A stretch of DNA of 64,000 nt from Rusavskia elegans. Taxonomy: Eukaryota > Ascomycota > Lecanoromycetes > Teloschistales > Teloschistaceae. Shown piece by piece: positions 10,365-22,253 of the stretch. Position 1 is the first letter of the stretch, and every line of letters starts with the position of its first letter. The notes beneath the pieces are model-generated. The model had not been told where the DNA came from. It did not search any database and worked only from the letters and a program-made list of their open reading frames with translations. The stretch lies in assembly GCA_011316305.1 (NCBI GenBank), contig SAUG01000128.1, positions 105,670-169,669 on the forward strand, given 5' to 3'. The position numbers were made by a program, and so were the translations under genes.

Positions 10365-11485
10365 TGACCCGGGAGTGAGAAGATATTTGAAGAATAAAGG
10401 TCCGATGCTGGGATGCTAGATGCCCTTCAGATGGACGATATGTAATTGATATGGCATAGACCAGCTTAAATTGGGTAGAAGGCCCGCGACATGTAATTCT
10501 AGTGAAATCAAATGGGGAAGAAACCAGTTTCAGACAAATGCGATATTTCGGCGCTGTAAATCCTTATCATCTCTCTATCTTGCGTCACCACATCCAGGCT
10601 CACAAATAACACGCAAGAAGTGAAGTCTGAGCTGTTGATGATATAGAGTTGAAGCTAAAAAGGGGTAGTATCAAGCCTCCTGGTACGTCATGGCTCAAAA
10701 GGCTAGATTGATATAGCTGGATTGGCTATAGCGAACACTCTATACCACTGGGATAATAAGGAAAGCGGCTCGCAAAGCCCCTTAGTAAGAAGTACCCAGG
10801 CCAGTGGACGGGAGACCCACCGCGGCCAACATGACTGTGCTGAGGGCCATTCAATCGAGGAGAAGGGATGACAAGATCATGATACCCCTTTTATACATGA
10901 CTAGGACGAAGTAAACCACACTGAGAAGACAGGTGGAAGCAAAAAGCAATGAGCTGCAATGGGTTCGACACCTTGACTTCGAAGAGATCGATGTATCGAA
11001 GGACTACCCCCAGCTTGCCACCATACTTACAGCTCGTTGAAAGATTCTGCGTGATTCATTGCTCTTAACCATACGAGCAACTCTTAAACAGCTGTCTTCC
11101 GACACAAGATGCTGCTCACAAGACGAAGGCGCTGATCGAAGTGAGCTTCGTCATAGCGGACCTTGGAGCCGGCTTCCATGTGATTCTGCCGGCTTGATAT
11201 CGACATATCGACCTCTGTATCAATCGCTTAGCTAGTGCCTTCCACAACGGTACTCTTCACCTTATTTAAACCTCACTTCACTGCAACTTCCTTCTTCCAT
11301 CTTACACTTCACACCTCACACTTCCCACTCCACTGTTCGATCCTACCTCATCCTACCTCATCCTACCTCATCCTACCTTATCCTACCTCATCACAGCTCA
11401 TCACAACTCATCACACCACACAGTTCAGTCTTCAATTCCATGATCCTCTGCAACACATCTCTTCATTAATACGTCTAACGCAAGC
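10365..11485. other. intergenic stretch with CT-rich leader
   Basis: No supportable gene. The last 250 bp, just upstream of the next start codon, are strongly C/T-rich and contain a 10-bp tandem repeat, as is common in fungal 5' leaders and promoters. Confidence 0.5.
11339..11420 (+). repeat. 10-bp tandem repeat (TCCTACCTCA)n
   Basis: Five near-exact copies of TCCTACCTCA at 11341-11390, grading into degenerate TCAcAaCTCA units. It probably lies in the 5' leader of the gene at 11486. Confidence 0.9.
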
Positions 11486-12755
11486 ATGTCTCGGCAACTT
11501 CCTCTGAAACGAAAGCTCAGCGACAGCCACCCGCCTGAAATGAAGAAGACCAAGCTTGCCAACTCGACTGAGGATCACCCAGCGTCTATTGGCGCAGGGT
11601 TCCCTTACGGCGGTCAGAAGACCAATCTCACCAGCTACAGCGATGCATCGGCCAAGGAGAAAGAAGTAGACGACTTCCTCGCGTCCATCACTGCAAAGCC
11701 GTTGTGGGAGCAGCAGCACAAGGCACGAATGATGGAGTTGCACGGTACCACGAAAGCGCCGAAGAAGAAGGGAAAGAGGGGAGGAAAAGGAAAAGGAAAG
11801 AAGCGAGTCGATTCCGATTCCGAATACGACTCCGAAAGCGATTTCGACGAGTTTGGAGTCATTGAGGATCCCTACCCTCTCGGATCTTCAACGCCGCCAG
11901 CTATTCGACAACAGTCTCGACCTTCATCTTCGTACGGTCCGCAACCCCAGCCATCAGCGTTTGGTCAGCAGCAGCCACCTCAGCCGTTGTCTCACGGTCA
12001 GCAGCCCCTTCCATCACCTTTTGGTCATCAGCAACCTCAGTCATCTCCAAATGTTCAGCATTCTCGCCCTGTGTCTTCGTACGGTCATCAATCCCAGCCA
12101 TCATCGTATGTTCAGCAGCAACGTCAGCTACCGCCATCACGTCAACAGCATGAGGTCCAGTCATATCATGGTCGCAAGCGTTCCCATTCACCTCGTCGTC
12201 TTCATCCTCGCCGCAACCCCGCATCTATTGGTGATGGGCCGATGCAGGAGCATATCGAACTCGGACAACCAGACACCGATGAGGATAAGGTTGATTTGCT
12301 CAGATCACTATGCCCCGACAATCTCGAAGGTCAGAAGTGCAAGCAGAGTGGGTGCACTGGTCTGAAGATCTGCCCTGGTTACAATAGGCTTCCAGATGAG
12401 CGTGTATGCATACAGCTCCTATCCCCATTCCTGTGGTCGTTTCACTGACGAGATCATACAGACATGCCATGACAACAACAGATGCGGCCTTGTCCATGTT
12501 CGAACCACATGCAAGGCTATATGGACGGGCAAGGCTGTGCACGATCAGGACTGTTCGTATGGACACTCTCAAATGCAAACACGCCTTCGAATCTGGGAAC
12601 TCCGTCGTGAAGAAGGCAGCAGAGCGGAGGTAATTCGTGAGGACCAGGCTTGGGGTAATCATGAGCGCAGACGACAGAAGCGGCTCCTTGGACGTCGTGC
12701 AAAGAGCTGGCAGGTTGCGGCACAAACCGGGAGAGAGAGACGTCGTGAACACTAG
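11486..12755 (+). CDS. Cys/His-rich zinc-finger-like nuclear protein
   Basis: Exons 11486-12403 and 12462-12755 join in phase 0 (CGT | ACA) to give 403 residues. The N-terminus has basic nuclear-localisation-like runs (KRKLSD, then KKKGKRGGKGKGKKR) and an acidic SDSEYDSESDFDE patch. The middle is a disordered Gln/Pro/Ser region (about 140-240). A Cys/His cluster spans the splice site, from LCPDNLEGQKCKQSGC to CKAIWTGKAVHDQDCSYGH, whose last part resembles a CCCH finger (C-x14-C-x3-H). The C-terminus is basic and helical (REDQAWGNHERRRQKRL). It may bind RNA or DNA; that is inference. The 3' end is uncertain: a second Arg/Lys-rich coding-like tail follows a good acceptor at 13017 (see findings). 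Confidence 0.72.
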
Positions 12756-13738
12756 GGTGCCTCCGCACATATTGGCGACGGGTCAAATCGAGCATGGTGG
12801 TAGCATGGTATGTTGGGATTGCGGAGAGCATGTATGTCGGCGACAGATCAATGGCGGATTATGTGGAGCATGCGAGACCCTCACCAATGGTCAACAAATA
12901 GACAGATACCTGGCTCTAGCTTTGCAGTGCTTCGCAGCTCATCGAACCAAAACATCCACATGCTCGTCTGTCATATGTCACCACTTAGAAACGTCTTCTG
13001 CTCGTGAATGTTGCAGGGAAAAGGCCGAACTCGAGCTGAAGTGAGGAAATGGCAGAGAGAGGAACAACGGCGTAAGAAGAGGATCATCCAAGGAGAAGAC
13101 CAATATCCATGAAGGATGCCAAGCTGGGGACAGAGTCAATATCTCCTACCTTACTTCAGTGTCAAGCAGACTATTCACAATGCATGATCGCTACCGTACT
13201 TTCATTTTCCTTGGCCATCATGATCCTTGCTTTGACCATGCTATCGAATGCCATGGGCTCTTGCAATACATGGGCTGTGCTACAGCTTCGATGTGCGATA
13301 ATTGGGCCCTTTCAGACACACTCATGGGAAAATCTTCCAGTCCCTGTGATCTTCGATGCTGTCCTTTTGAAGTGCCTATTCTGGTGAAGAGGTTGGGTAT
13401 TTAGAGAAACGTACAACACAGGGCAACAGTCACGAATCGTCCAGGTCCTAGACTCCCAATAAATGGAAGTGGCGTCTGTCGCCTACCATTGGGCGCAATC
13501 CACTTGAAGTCGAGATCTTCGAATAAGGTAGGCAGTGTCAGCTCAGCCTTGGCCAATCAGATATCAAGCCGAATCCGGCTTGACAGGTGTGACCGAAACA
13601 ATTGCCATCTGGCTTCATTCAATATTTGACTGTTCCTGCAGCTGAAACTTGGTATTACCTTATCCTTACTGTGTAGACTTCGCGCTCATCCACCTCGATG
13701 CGGTCACGAACTTCAACCTCTGGAATCGGCTAGCAGCT
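12756..13738. other. intergenic or alternative 3' exon region
   Basis: Holds a possible extra 3' exon of the upstream gene (about 13017-13110) and a frame with a Cys cluster (CWDCGEHVCRRQINGGLCGAC at 12810-12880) that I cannot connect with confidence. The last part is the HRD3 promoter, with a CCAAT box near 13550 and a perfect short palindrome (AAGCCG aatc CGGCTT) near 13571. Confidence 0.4.
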
Positions 13739-16487
13739 ATGAAAGTGCGGCTTTTGCACTTGATATGGGGTATGCTCACCTCCGAAGGTCATGCTGGGTT
13801 CATAGCTGACAAACCGTCACAGCGCTCTGTTTGTTTTCCGGCGTCGCCCATGGTCTCTTTGAAAGGACCGCCATCAAGAAGAACCTTCCGCAAACCGAGG
13901 CTGGCCGAAACCCTGCAGCAGCAGCTCCGGAAGGCACTGAATCTGTGACCAAATGGCAGCAGGAAGGCAAAGACAACGGCAGCCAGGGTATGAAGAACAA
14001 GCTCAGTATGATGACGGCCTACTAATATATGCAGCCTCCGTCGCTGTCCAGGAAGCCCTTTCGATTCTGCGGAACATGCGGACACCGAAAAATCGGCTGG
14101 CACGGTTTGAGGAGACATCCGGCTTCGTGGGGACCTCGATGTACTACGCAAAAGAAGCTTTCTTCTTTCTCTTCATGAACGGACCTCGCACAGATGACTA
14201 CCTTCAAACCGGTCCGAGCGAGCGCAAACTGAGCAAACCTTTGGCGGAAGCGGTTCACCTGCTTGAGGGCGCTGCGAAAGAGCAAGAGCCTGACGCATTG
14301 TTCTTGTTGGCCGAAATGAACTTTTTCGGAAACTACACGCACCCGAGAAACTACAAGGAAGCTTTCCGAAGGTACAGCGATCTGGCCTCGCTTAACGGTA
14401 ACAGCTCTGCGCAGCACATGGTTGGCTTCATGTATGCGACTGGTATCGGTGATGCTGTGGGACGAGATCAAGCGAAGGCTCTTATGTACCACACCTTTGC
14501 AGCCTTGGGAGGGAATACAAAATCACAAATGACAGCGGCTTATCGACATCATTCCGGCATTGGGACCCCACGGAGTTGCAATGAAGCCGCTTATTGGTAT
14601 AAGCACGTCGCGGACAAAGCTGTAGCCTTCTCCCGGTCTGGTCCGCCCGGTGGCCAGATGTTTCACCAGAAAGATATCTACAGGCTCGCAGACGAGAATG
14701 GGGGTGTATATGGCGAAGGCGCAAGCGTCGTCAGTTCAGGCCTCAATGCGAACAAAGCCGGACCCAACTCGGACAGTCACGCGAACATTGATGATGTGCT
14801 CGAGTACTTGGACCTAATGTCAAGAAAAGGAGACCTCAAAGCTACATTCAGCCTCGGGAAATTGCATTACGACGGAACACGGACAACGAAACGCAATTGG
14901 AAGACTGCTCGCGCGTACTTCAGGATCGTTGCAAGAAAGTACTGGGCGAGAGACGGTTCGGTTTTGACAGAGGATGACGGGATCGGCAGAGTCGCCTCGA
15001 AAGCGGCGGGCTACTTAGGTCGTATGTCTCTTCGCGGTGAAGGCATGGAGCAGAGCTTTGAAAAGGCTCTGGTGTGGTTCAAACGAGGTCTAGCCAACGG
15101 TGATGCGCTCTGCCAGTACGAGCTGGGGCTGATGTATCTCAACGGTTTCGGGGTTCGAAAAGATCCGGTCACAGCCGCAGACTACTTCAAAGAAGCAGCG
15201 AACCAAGACTTCACAGCTGCACAGTCCTATCTCGGCCAACTATTTCTTGACCAAGGCGATGTTTCCACAGCGATCCGGTACTTCGATCTGGCGGCAAGGC
15301 ACGGGCATATTGAGGCATTCTATCACCTTGCCGAGATCAGCAACAATGGCATCGGACGTGAGCGGTCGTGTGGTGTCGCAACGGCCTACTATAAGCTTGT
15401 AGCTGAGAAGGCCGAAACCATCCATTCGGCTTTCCCTGAGGCGAACGATGCTTACAACGAAGGCGATTCGGAGACTGCTTTGATCAACTACATGATGGCT
15501 GCTGAACAAGGTTATGAGTCTGCCCAGGCGAACGTCGCATACATTTTGGACGACTCTAAGTCCATGTTCTCTCTGGACTCACTCCTGCCATGGAAGAAAC
15601 AACGAAGCTCACTTCTTCGAAACACCGTTCTCGCCCTCATCTATTGGACGCGATCAGCGAAACAGTCAAACATCGACTCGATGGTCAAGATGGGCGACTA
15701 TTACCTCAGTGGTCAGGGCGTCGAAGCCGACATGGAAAAGGCAGCGGCGTGTTACCAAACGGCAGCTGAGACGCATCAAAGCGCTCAAGCACGATGGAAC
15801 CTTGGATGGATCCACGAGAATGGTCTTGGGGTGGAGCAGGACTTTCATCTGGCGAAGCGGTTCTACGATCAAGCATTGGAGACCAATCAAGAAGCTTACC
15901 TCCCCGTGAAGCTGAGTTTGATCAAACTCCGACTACGGAGTTTCTGGAACACGATCACGCGCGGGAAGGTCAACTCGATCCAACCTGATCCCAGTAAGTT
16001 CCTTCCCTATTCCATCCTCTTCTCCCTTTAAAGCCCTGAAGACTCCCAGCTGACGCGAGGGCTGAATGCAGAACCCAACAAGAAGGACTTTTCCTTCAAC
16101 GAATGGCTCTCCAACTTCCTCGAAGATCCCCACCCTTACTACCACGGCGCCGAAGATGACGACTTCCCCGATCCGTCACCCGAAAACGACTACATGGACG
16201 ACATTGACGAGAGTATCGTTGAAAGTCTCGTGATCCTTGCTCTGGCGGGTGCATTAGCGTTTCTTGTATATTATCGGCAGCAACGGCAGAACAATCATCG
16301 CAGGGAGATGGAACGGCAGCAACAGCAATCGCAAGATCAGCAACCGCACGGCGCCGCTCAAGGTCCCGAACAACAGGCAGCGACACGAGACGCGCCTGTA
16401 CCAGGACAGCAAGCGGACGGTGGGTTCTTTCCTCCACCCAACGATCCGAATTTTGGGCAATGGGTAGCAGGAGGGGTGGGACATTGA
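13739..16487 (+). CDS. HRD3: ERAD adaptor Hrd3/SEL1L homologue (Sel1 repeats)
   Basis: Lumenal substrate-recruitment partner of the Hrd1 ubiquitin ligase in ER-associated degradation. Exons 13739-13769, 13823-13987, 14035-15993 and 16072-16487 join in frame to 856 residues, close to yeast Hrd3 (833). A signal peptide (MKVRLLHLIWALCLFSGVAHG) is split by intron 1. Sel1 repeats run from about residue 100 to 650, for example GLMYLNGFGVRKDPVTAADY and YLSGQGVEADMEKAAACYQ. The C-terminal exon gives one membrane segment (SLVILALAGALAFLVYY, about 770-786) and a Gln-rich cytosolic tail. An upstream ATG at 13953 opens a longer unspliced frame but lacks the signal peptide; the spliced start is preferred. 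Intron 3 (GTATGA...CTACTAAT...GCAG) is needed to reach ASVAVQEALSILR. Confidence 0.93.
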
Positions 16488-16940
16488 GCATAGCGACGGC
16501 GTTTGATTTTGGCAAGATTTCCGATATCCGTACCAGTTGTAAGCTGAACGGACAAATGTATATCATGTCGAACCGCATATGTTCTCCTGAACACGCTGCA
16601 ACGTATTCGTATGTACAGATCACGTATCCGTATGTACAGATCACGTATTCGCTTCGGCTGCCATGTATGACGCTGCCCAGCCGCTTCGCAGCGAATTGAC
16701 TTCCGCGCTTGAAACTCTTCCCGCTATCAAATATGACGGCTATTCCGTGTTGCATGGCCGGGAAGCAGCACAAAAGGATGTTTCCTCGCTGGTCAACGAC
16801 CAGCGTTGTCTGCGATCTTCTCAGAGCAATCGCAAGCAGTTCCCCCTTGATGATTCGATCGCTCGGACCACACTCCCTCGATATGCATCTATGACTTCCT
16901 TCCGCCTGTTGTGAAAGAATTCGGCACTCAGTGGGAAGAG
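16488..16940. other. intergenic spacer
   Basis: Between HRD3 and the RTA1-like gene on the same strand. It contains two 20-bp direct repeats (TCGTATGTACAGATCACGTA-like, 16605-16648); no gene is seen. Confidence 0.5.
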
Positions 16941-17926
16941 ATGTCGAACAAACGCCCCATCGACGGATACGTCGACCCCAACATCCCCAATCCGAACGGC
17001 GAGGGTGATGCTCCGATCATCATTTACGGGTATGGCTTTTCTACATGAGCTTTCGATGAACTGTGACCCACTGACGGACACGATACAGCTACACTCCAAC
17101 TCTCGCTCTCGCCATCCTCGCACTCGTGCTATTCGCCCTTCTCCTCCTATTCCACACCTTCCGCCTTTACACGACCCGTCTCTACGCATTCTCCATTCTC
17201 CTGATCTTCACCACTCTCTGCGAAATCATCGGCTACGTTTTCCGCCTCCGCTCCTCTCCTCCACCAGTTGGGAACCCCTACGGCGTGATCAACTTTGTGG
17301 TGCAATATTTCTTCATCGTCACGGCGCCCGTCTTCCTCAGCGCGGCCATCTACACCACCCTTACCTCCTTCATCGCCGCGTTGTCCGGTCACAATAGTAC
17401 TATTGGTGCAAAGAGGTTGAGTCCCTTTGGCCTTTCGAAGAAAACGATCCTCGGCATCTTCATCACAGCCGATGTGATTGCGACCATCGTGCAAGTCGCC
17501 GGTGCAGCTCTCATCGGCGTCAGCCAATCGAACCGGAAATCGCCCGTCACTGCCAACAACATCCTCCTCGCCGGTCTGGCCTTCCAAGTGTTCGCCTTCT
17601 TGGTCTTCCTTATCCTGCTCTTCATCTTTATCCGAAATGCGGGGAAAGTCATGCTATCGACCGATACGGCCGAAGGCGGGCGAGGGACGGTGATGCGAAT
17701 GTATACGTTGGCGCTGGTGGCGAGTTCGCTGCTGGTTTATATGCGGACATGCTTTCGGTTGGCGGAGACGAGTCAGGGGGTGGGAGGGTATGCGAGCAGC
17801 CATGAGGCGTTCTTTGGGGCATTGGAGTTTGCACCGATTGTGGTTGCGATTGGATTGTTAGGGTGGTGGCATCCGGGAAGGTTGGTTGGCAGGAATGGTT
17901 TACTATCGGCGAGCAGTGTATACTAG
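16941..17926 (+). CDS. RTA1-like seven-helix membrane protein
   Basis: Exons 16941-17029 and 17089-17926 join as GG|C (YGYTPTLALA) to give 308 residues, normal for the family. A short hydrophilic N-terminus (about 30) is followed by about seven hydrophobic segments, starting at ALAILALVLFALLLLF and TRLYAFSILLIFTTLCEIIGY. The typical RTA1 motif region PVFLSAAIYTTLTSFI and the RTCFRLAE segment before the last helices are present. The family includes yeast Rta1, Rsb1 and Pug1, linked to export or protection against sphingoid bases, 7-aminocholesterol and porphyrins. The substrate here cannot be told. Confidence 0.9.
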
Positions 17927-18630
17927 AGGTGTGCACATATTGGGCATGTTGATATCTCTCTCAAATCGCAAGCAGTATGTACTTGTTATTTCCATGGCAG
18001 TGGAATAAAGCACGGGCATCGTCCTTGGCGGTGGTAGCGATGCCCAAGGTGAGATGTGAAGTCTCCCTACTAACAGGGTGGATTGTGCGAAGCGCTGGCG
18101 AACCGTTGTAGGTGCGGTAGCAGAGTATGGTTTCTTGGTCTGGATACAACATAGACCGAGCGCCGGGAGGCAAAGGGAGGCTATGGCCTATGGATGACTC
18201 GCATGAGCGAAGCCACTGCAGCCACGATCCTGAACCGTCTATATGTACTCCGTACGCGGCATCCTCGGCATCAACTCTACCTATCCCCCTTTACATTCCA
18301 GCTCAGGAGCGTCTCGTTCATCTTGCTTGCCTCTTCAAGCATTTGACATACATATCTTTCCATGAGGTCTTGGAGCATACGCAGTCCATGATGTCAAGGT
18401 GGTGATCGTCGTCTACTGAAGTCATCCCACCCTCCCTTAATCATTCCGTTTGCACCGCGTTTCAGCCATTTCTCCTGGCTGTTGGCATCTTCACCTCCAC
18501 CAACAACATAACAATTCCTTCCAGCTGCCTTATCTACCACTCTGCCTCAACCGTGGTACCATCCAGCATATCATGATACCTTGCCAGCTCCTGACGCCAA
18601 CCATCCACGTGCGTGCCAAACTCCCTCAAA
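17927..18630. other. intergenic spacer
   Basis: No gene recognised. The last 200 bp are C/T- and A-rich, as in a fungal 5' leader for the next gene. Confidence 0.5.
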
Positions 18631-20142
18631 ATGGCTCGACCCTTTGACGCCCATACCTCGACCACCAATATAAATCCCCATTTTCTTGCGACATCCGTGG
18701 CTGCGAACAGTGCTTGGGATACATCGACCGACGGTACATCTTATCCAGCTTCCATCAAGTATGACGACGCTGCTCCAAGCTTGTCTGTCGCCGGGACGAG
18801 CCTCGTTTCAACCAAAAATCAGAAAGGCGTGCGGCTTGCAAAGATAAAATCCTCTCCAAGCCACGGGGCTTTGGCTGCTGCCAGGACTGCCTCGCGCCAA
18901 CCGAGGAGAATGCATCGAAGGGGCCGCTCAGCGTCCGACACTACATCTCCCATCACTCCTACCTTCACCTCGCCCTTCGCTCCCCCTCGCCAACCGCACG
19001 ACATGAATCCACGGCCGACGCTTCCTCCAAACTCGTATTCAATGCCACCGCCGGTGACAACTTCCAAGACCAAGGTTAAGATAAAACCTCTGTTGCGCAA
19101 GTTGTCATCCCCCGATCAGAACACAATCGATCTATCGAAATCGGCTGCCGAACATGAAGGTTTGGGCATCTACACTTCATCCGAGATTGGCGACAGTAGG
19201 AAACTCAGCTCTGAAATGGGCTATGCAGGAAGAGGCTATCACAATCGCACCACCAGTGGTACTTCACACCTCTCCACAACGACAACTTCGAGTCACCATA
19301 AACATAGCGCCCAATATATACATCCCATGCGCCAGACCCCGCGACCCTACACTCCGCCCTTAGCCAGCTCCTTCGCCAACTCGCTCGAAAGTGGTAACTC
19401 AGCCGGCGCGCCTCCCACGATCCCCCACGAGCTCATCCATCCTGATCAACCATCTCAAAACTCCAACACCAACCCGACACCCTACGCCCCTCTACCTTCG
19501 CCACGTCGCATACAACGTCCTCCACTCCATATCCGCACAGGATCAGCTCCCCGCCTTGCCAGCACGTCTCAGACGAATTTACCAGGCACCCCGTCCTCCC
19601 TCCGAAAACAAACAATCGATAGTAATTCCGGAATACCAGCCATGCCCGCGTCAACTCGCACATCCTTCGACAGTATGTTCCGCTTCCGTTCCCGCGCCAA
19701 CACCAACGAAGACCCCGTCGTACGTGCCGCCCAAGTCGCCATCCTCCGCAAAGAGTTCGACGAGAAAGAACGAGCAAAGGACGAGCTTCGCCGGGAGCAA
19801 GAAGCAAAGAAAGTACAGAGAGAGGCCAAGAAGCAAGCCAAGCGTGATGAAAGCGAGCAGCGTAAGTCCGAAAGCAGGGCGCGAAAAAGAGCCCAGAGCA
19901 ATACCATGAGTGAAAAGTCGGCCACACGAGCCGCTTACCAGAATCAGCAAGAAACGACGGGCTTGCAAACGGGCGTGGGAGGGACGATAACTCCTGGGGG
20001 GCGTGCAAGAGGAAGAGCAGCAGCACCGGCAATGGCAGGCAAGGCGGTGATGAGTCGATGGCAACTATTTGTCTTTTGGCTCAAGACGGTCTGGTTGAAA
20101 TTCAAAAAGGCGATGCGTGGTGGTAGTGGCGGAAAGGGCTGA
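18631..20142 (+). CDS. conserved-type disordered protein with basic coiled coil, function unknown
   Basis: Single-exon frame of 503 residues. The frame extends to a GTG at 18613, so the first ATG at 18631 (MARPFDAHTS) is used. Residues 1-340 are Ser/Thr/Pro-rich and disordered with short basic patches (RQPRRMHRRGRSAS; KVKIKPLLRKLS). Residues about 365-440 form a charged coiled coil (LRKEFDEKERAKDELRREQE). The extreme C-terminus has an amphipathic or hydrophobic helix (WQLFVFWLKTVWLKFKKAM) that could touch a membrane. No catalytic domain is visible. It is probably real because the frame is long, its proline-rich codons are used in register, and the coiled coil is orderly. Confidence 0.75.
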   Translation: MARPFDAHTSTTNINPHFLATSVAANSAWDTSTDGTSYPASIKYDDAAPSLSVAGTSLVSTKNQKGVRLAKIKSSPSHGALAAARTASRQPRRMHRRGRSASDTTSPITPTFTSPFAPPRQPHDMNPRPTLPPNSYSMPPPVTTSKTKVKIKPLLRKLSSPDQNTIDLSKSAAEHEGLGIYTSSEIGDSRKLSSEMGYAGRGYHNRTTSGTSHLSTTTTSSHHKHSAQYIHPMRQTPRPYTPPLASSFANSLESGNSAGAPPTIPHELIHPDQPSQNSNTNPTPYAPLPSPRRIQRPPLHIRTGSAPRLASTSQTNLPGTPSSLRKQTIDSNSGIPAMPASTRTSFDSMFRFRSRANTNEDPVVRAAQVAILRKEFDEKERAKDELRREQEAKKVQREAKKQAKRDESEQRKSESRARKRAQSNTMSEKSATRAAYQNQQETTGLQTGVGGTITPGGRARGRAAAPAMAGKAVMSRWQLFVFWLKTVWLKFKKAMRGGSGGKG

Positions 20143-22253
20143 TCATGCCTGCCTATTAGTAAGTGGAAGAGCAGTCGCGGTGGATGATGAATGCATGCAG
20201 TCGATGACGGCTAAATACCGATGAGAGCGATGGCGCTGGCGGGATCTTTGCTTTTTTTTTTTTTTTTTTTTTTTACACTTTTGTTGCATGTGTACGCCAA
20301 ATTGATACCCTTGTTGACCGGATGATGGGTAGGACGGGGAGAACGCTACCAACCACCGACCGTCTACCTATGTTGCGTGCACTTTCTGTACATATATAGA
20401 TCTGCTATTGATATCGATGTCGATATCGATATCGAATTACTTTGTTTCAAGGGTATCATCAATCATACCATACCACACATACCATACCATACCGTCACAT
20501 ACCATATTGAAATTCCCCTTCCCTTCTTTGTCTTTACCTCCGACCCATGGAATTCGCCTTGCTGAAGGCTTTAAGCAGATAGATAGACCCGTTTGTTTCA
20601 GAGAGAGAGAGATATAGGGCTTGATATCAAGCGATACCACTAATTGAATGGAAATTAAAACGGAGCTTTACACCTAGGTAGATTGTTAATTAACCAATCA
20701 ATCATATAGACAAACCAGGACAGCCGATGTAAAAAAAAAAAAAAAGAATCCCCTCCCTCGAGAAGATAGCGCAGCCATGGAATGTACATGTATCCCTTCG
20801 TCGCTCGCGAGAGGGTTTATACCGACGCTGATATCACGTCTTTTTTTTCTTTTCTTTTCTTTCTTTTTTTTTTTTTTTACTTTTTACGTTTTTGGCCGTG
20901 TTCTTGTATGAGGAGAGGGTTAGAGAGGTTGTGAGGTTGGTTGAAGGGAGGTAGGTTGAAGGGAGAAGGGAGAAGGGAGAAGGGAGAAGGGAGAAGGTCC
21001 ATGCTGGTTGAGTAGGGTGTTGCTGCTGATGGTTAGTGGGATACTGGAGGAGGGAGGAGAATGGAGGATAGATGGATAGTAGACGGATAGTGATTTTGTA
21101 TAGTGTTTGGTTTTCGTCGAGACGGCGAGGTGCGTGAGTATAGTAGGGTGTATAGGAGGTAAGATGTGAGGTATGGAGAGGGTATAGAGAAAGTAAGGTA
21201 TGGTAAGGTATATAAGTATAAAAAGGTACCGAGAGGGAGAGATGCAGAGATAATATAGTAGTAGGGGAGGTGGTGGGATATAGGGTGGGAGTTGAGAATG
21301 TAAGGAGAGGGTTAGGGAGGTTGTGAAGTTGTGAGGTAGGTAGAAGGGAGGGAGGGACAGAGGGAGGGAGGGAGGAAGAAGGAAAGGAGAAAAGGGAGGA
21401 AGGAAGGGAGAAAGGAGGAATGATAAAAAGGAGGATAAGAGGACAGGGAGGGAAGAAAGGAAATAAGACACACACACCTACATACACACACACAAATACA
21501 TACACACACACAAATACATACACACACACAAATACATACACACACACACACACCCAAAAATCCATATCCGCAATTCATAAATCTCCAGCATACAAGAAAG
21601 CTAAAAGAAAGAAAAATAATATCTCAAGCAAGAAGGATCTTGTGGACCATAACAGAAACATGTAGAAATAAGAAGACTATGGCAGGAGACTGGCAATTAA
21701 AAAACAACAAAAAATAAAAAAATAAATAGATTACAATGTCATCTTTGCAGTCGCGCAATGCTCCAAGTCAAGTTCAAGTCCCAAAATCTATATCAATAGA
21801 TTTCCTGAATTTCCTCCATTCGATGAGCCGTGATAAACTTATGGGACTAAACTCGAGTAGCGATGATGGGGTATATCCCTCCCTAATAAAACAATAGATC
21901 TCCGAACCCAGGCCGTGGCTGTATGTACATACAGCATTGCTCAAATTAAAGTGAAGTGCAAAGACCCTCCCAATACGGTGATGCCCCTTTTCCTGATATA
22001 GACCTCCCTGTAGCCTGACCGTGGTGATCCCCACTTTGGAGACCGATTATCCTTTTTCCTGATATATATCTTGCCGTTCCGGGTTGAGTTGCAACGTATG
22101 GAGTTTCAGATCCTGCACGATAAAATCTCGGTGCCAGAAGAACAACGAACCGAGGTGAGAAGCCCCACGAAGCCTCTCAAATCCAGCTTTCCCTAAGCAT
22201 TCACCCGACCAGGATGTATCCCGACCACATAATACCCAAAAGCGTAATGCTGC
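20143..22253. other. microsatellite-rich intergenic region
   Basis: About 2.1 kb without a supportable gene. It contains T/A homopolymers (about 20251-20273, 20731-20744, 20841-20878), a GATATC-rich stretch near 20410, GGGAGAA heptamers near 20958-20996, CCATAC repeats near 20465-20505, two related GAGGGTTAG...GGTTGTGAGG segments (20912 and 21307) and the 18-bp minisatellite at 21473. Open frames here (243 and 185 codons on the minus strand) are low-complexity translations of these repeats. Confidence 0.8.
21473..21552. repeat. 18-bp minisatellite (ACATACACACACACAAAT)n
   Basis: Four 18-bp units of CA-rich sequence (ACACACACAAATACATAC in register), ending in a plain CA run. Confidence 0.9.

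Noticed and set aside
21473..21552. Regularly spaced repeats suggesting a CRISPR-like array
   Set aside because: Simple 18-bp CA minisatellite without spacers, in a eukaryotic genome.
20834..21565. 243-codon open frame on the minus strand
   Set aside because: It is a translation of T/C-rich low-complexity and CA-minisatellite DNA; a second frame in the same place is equally open.
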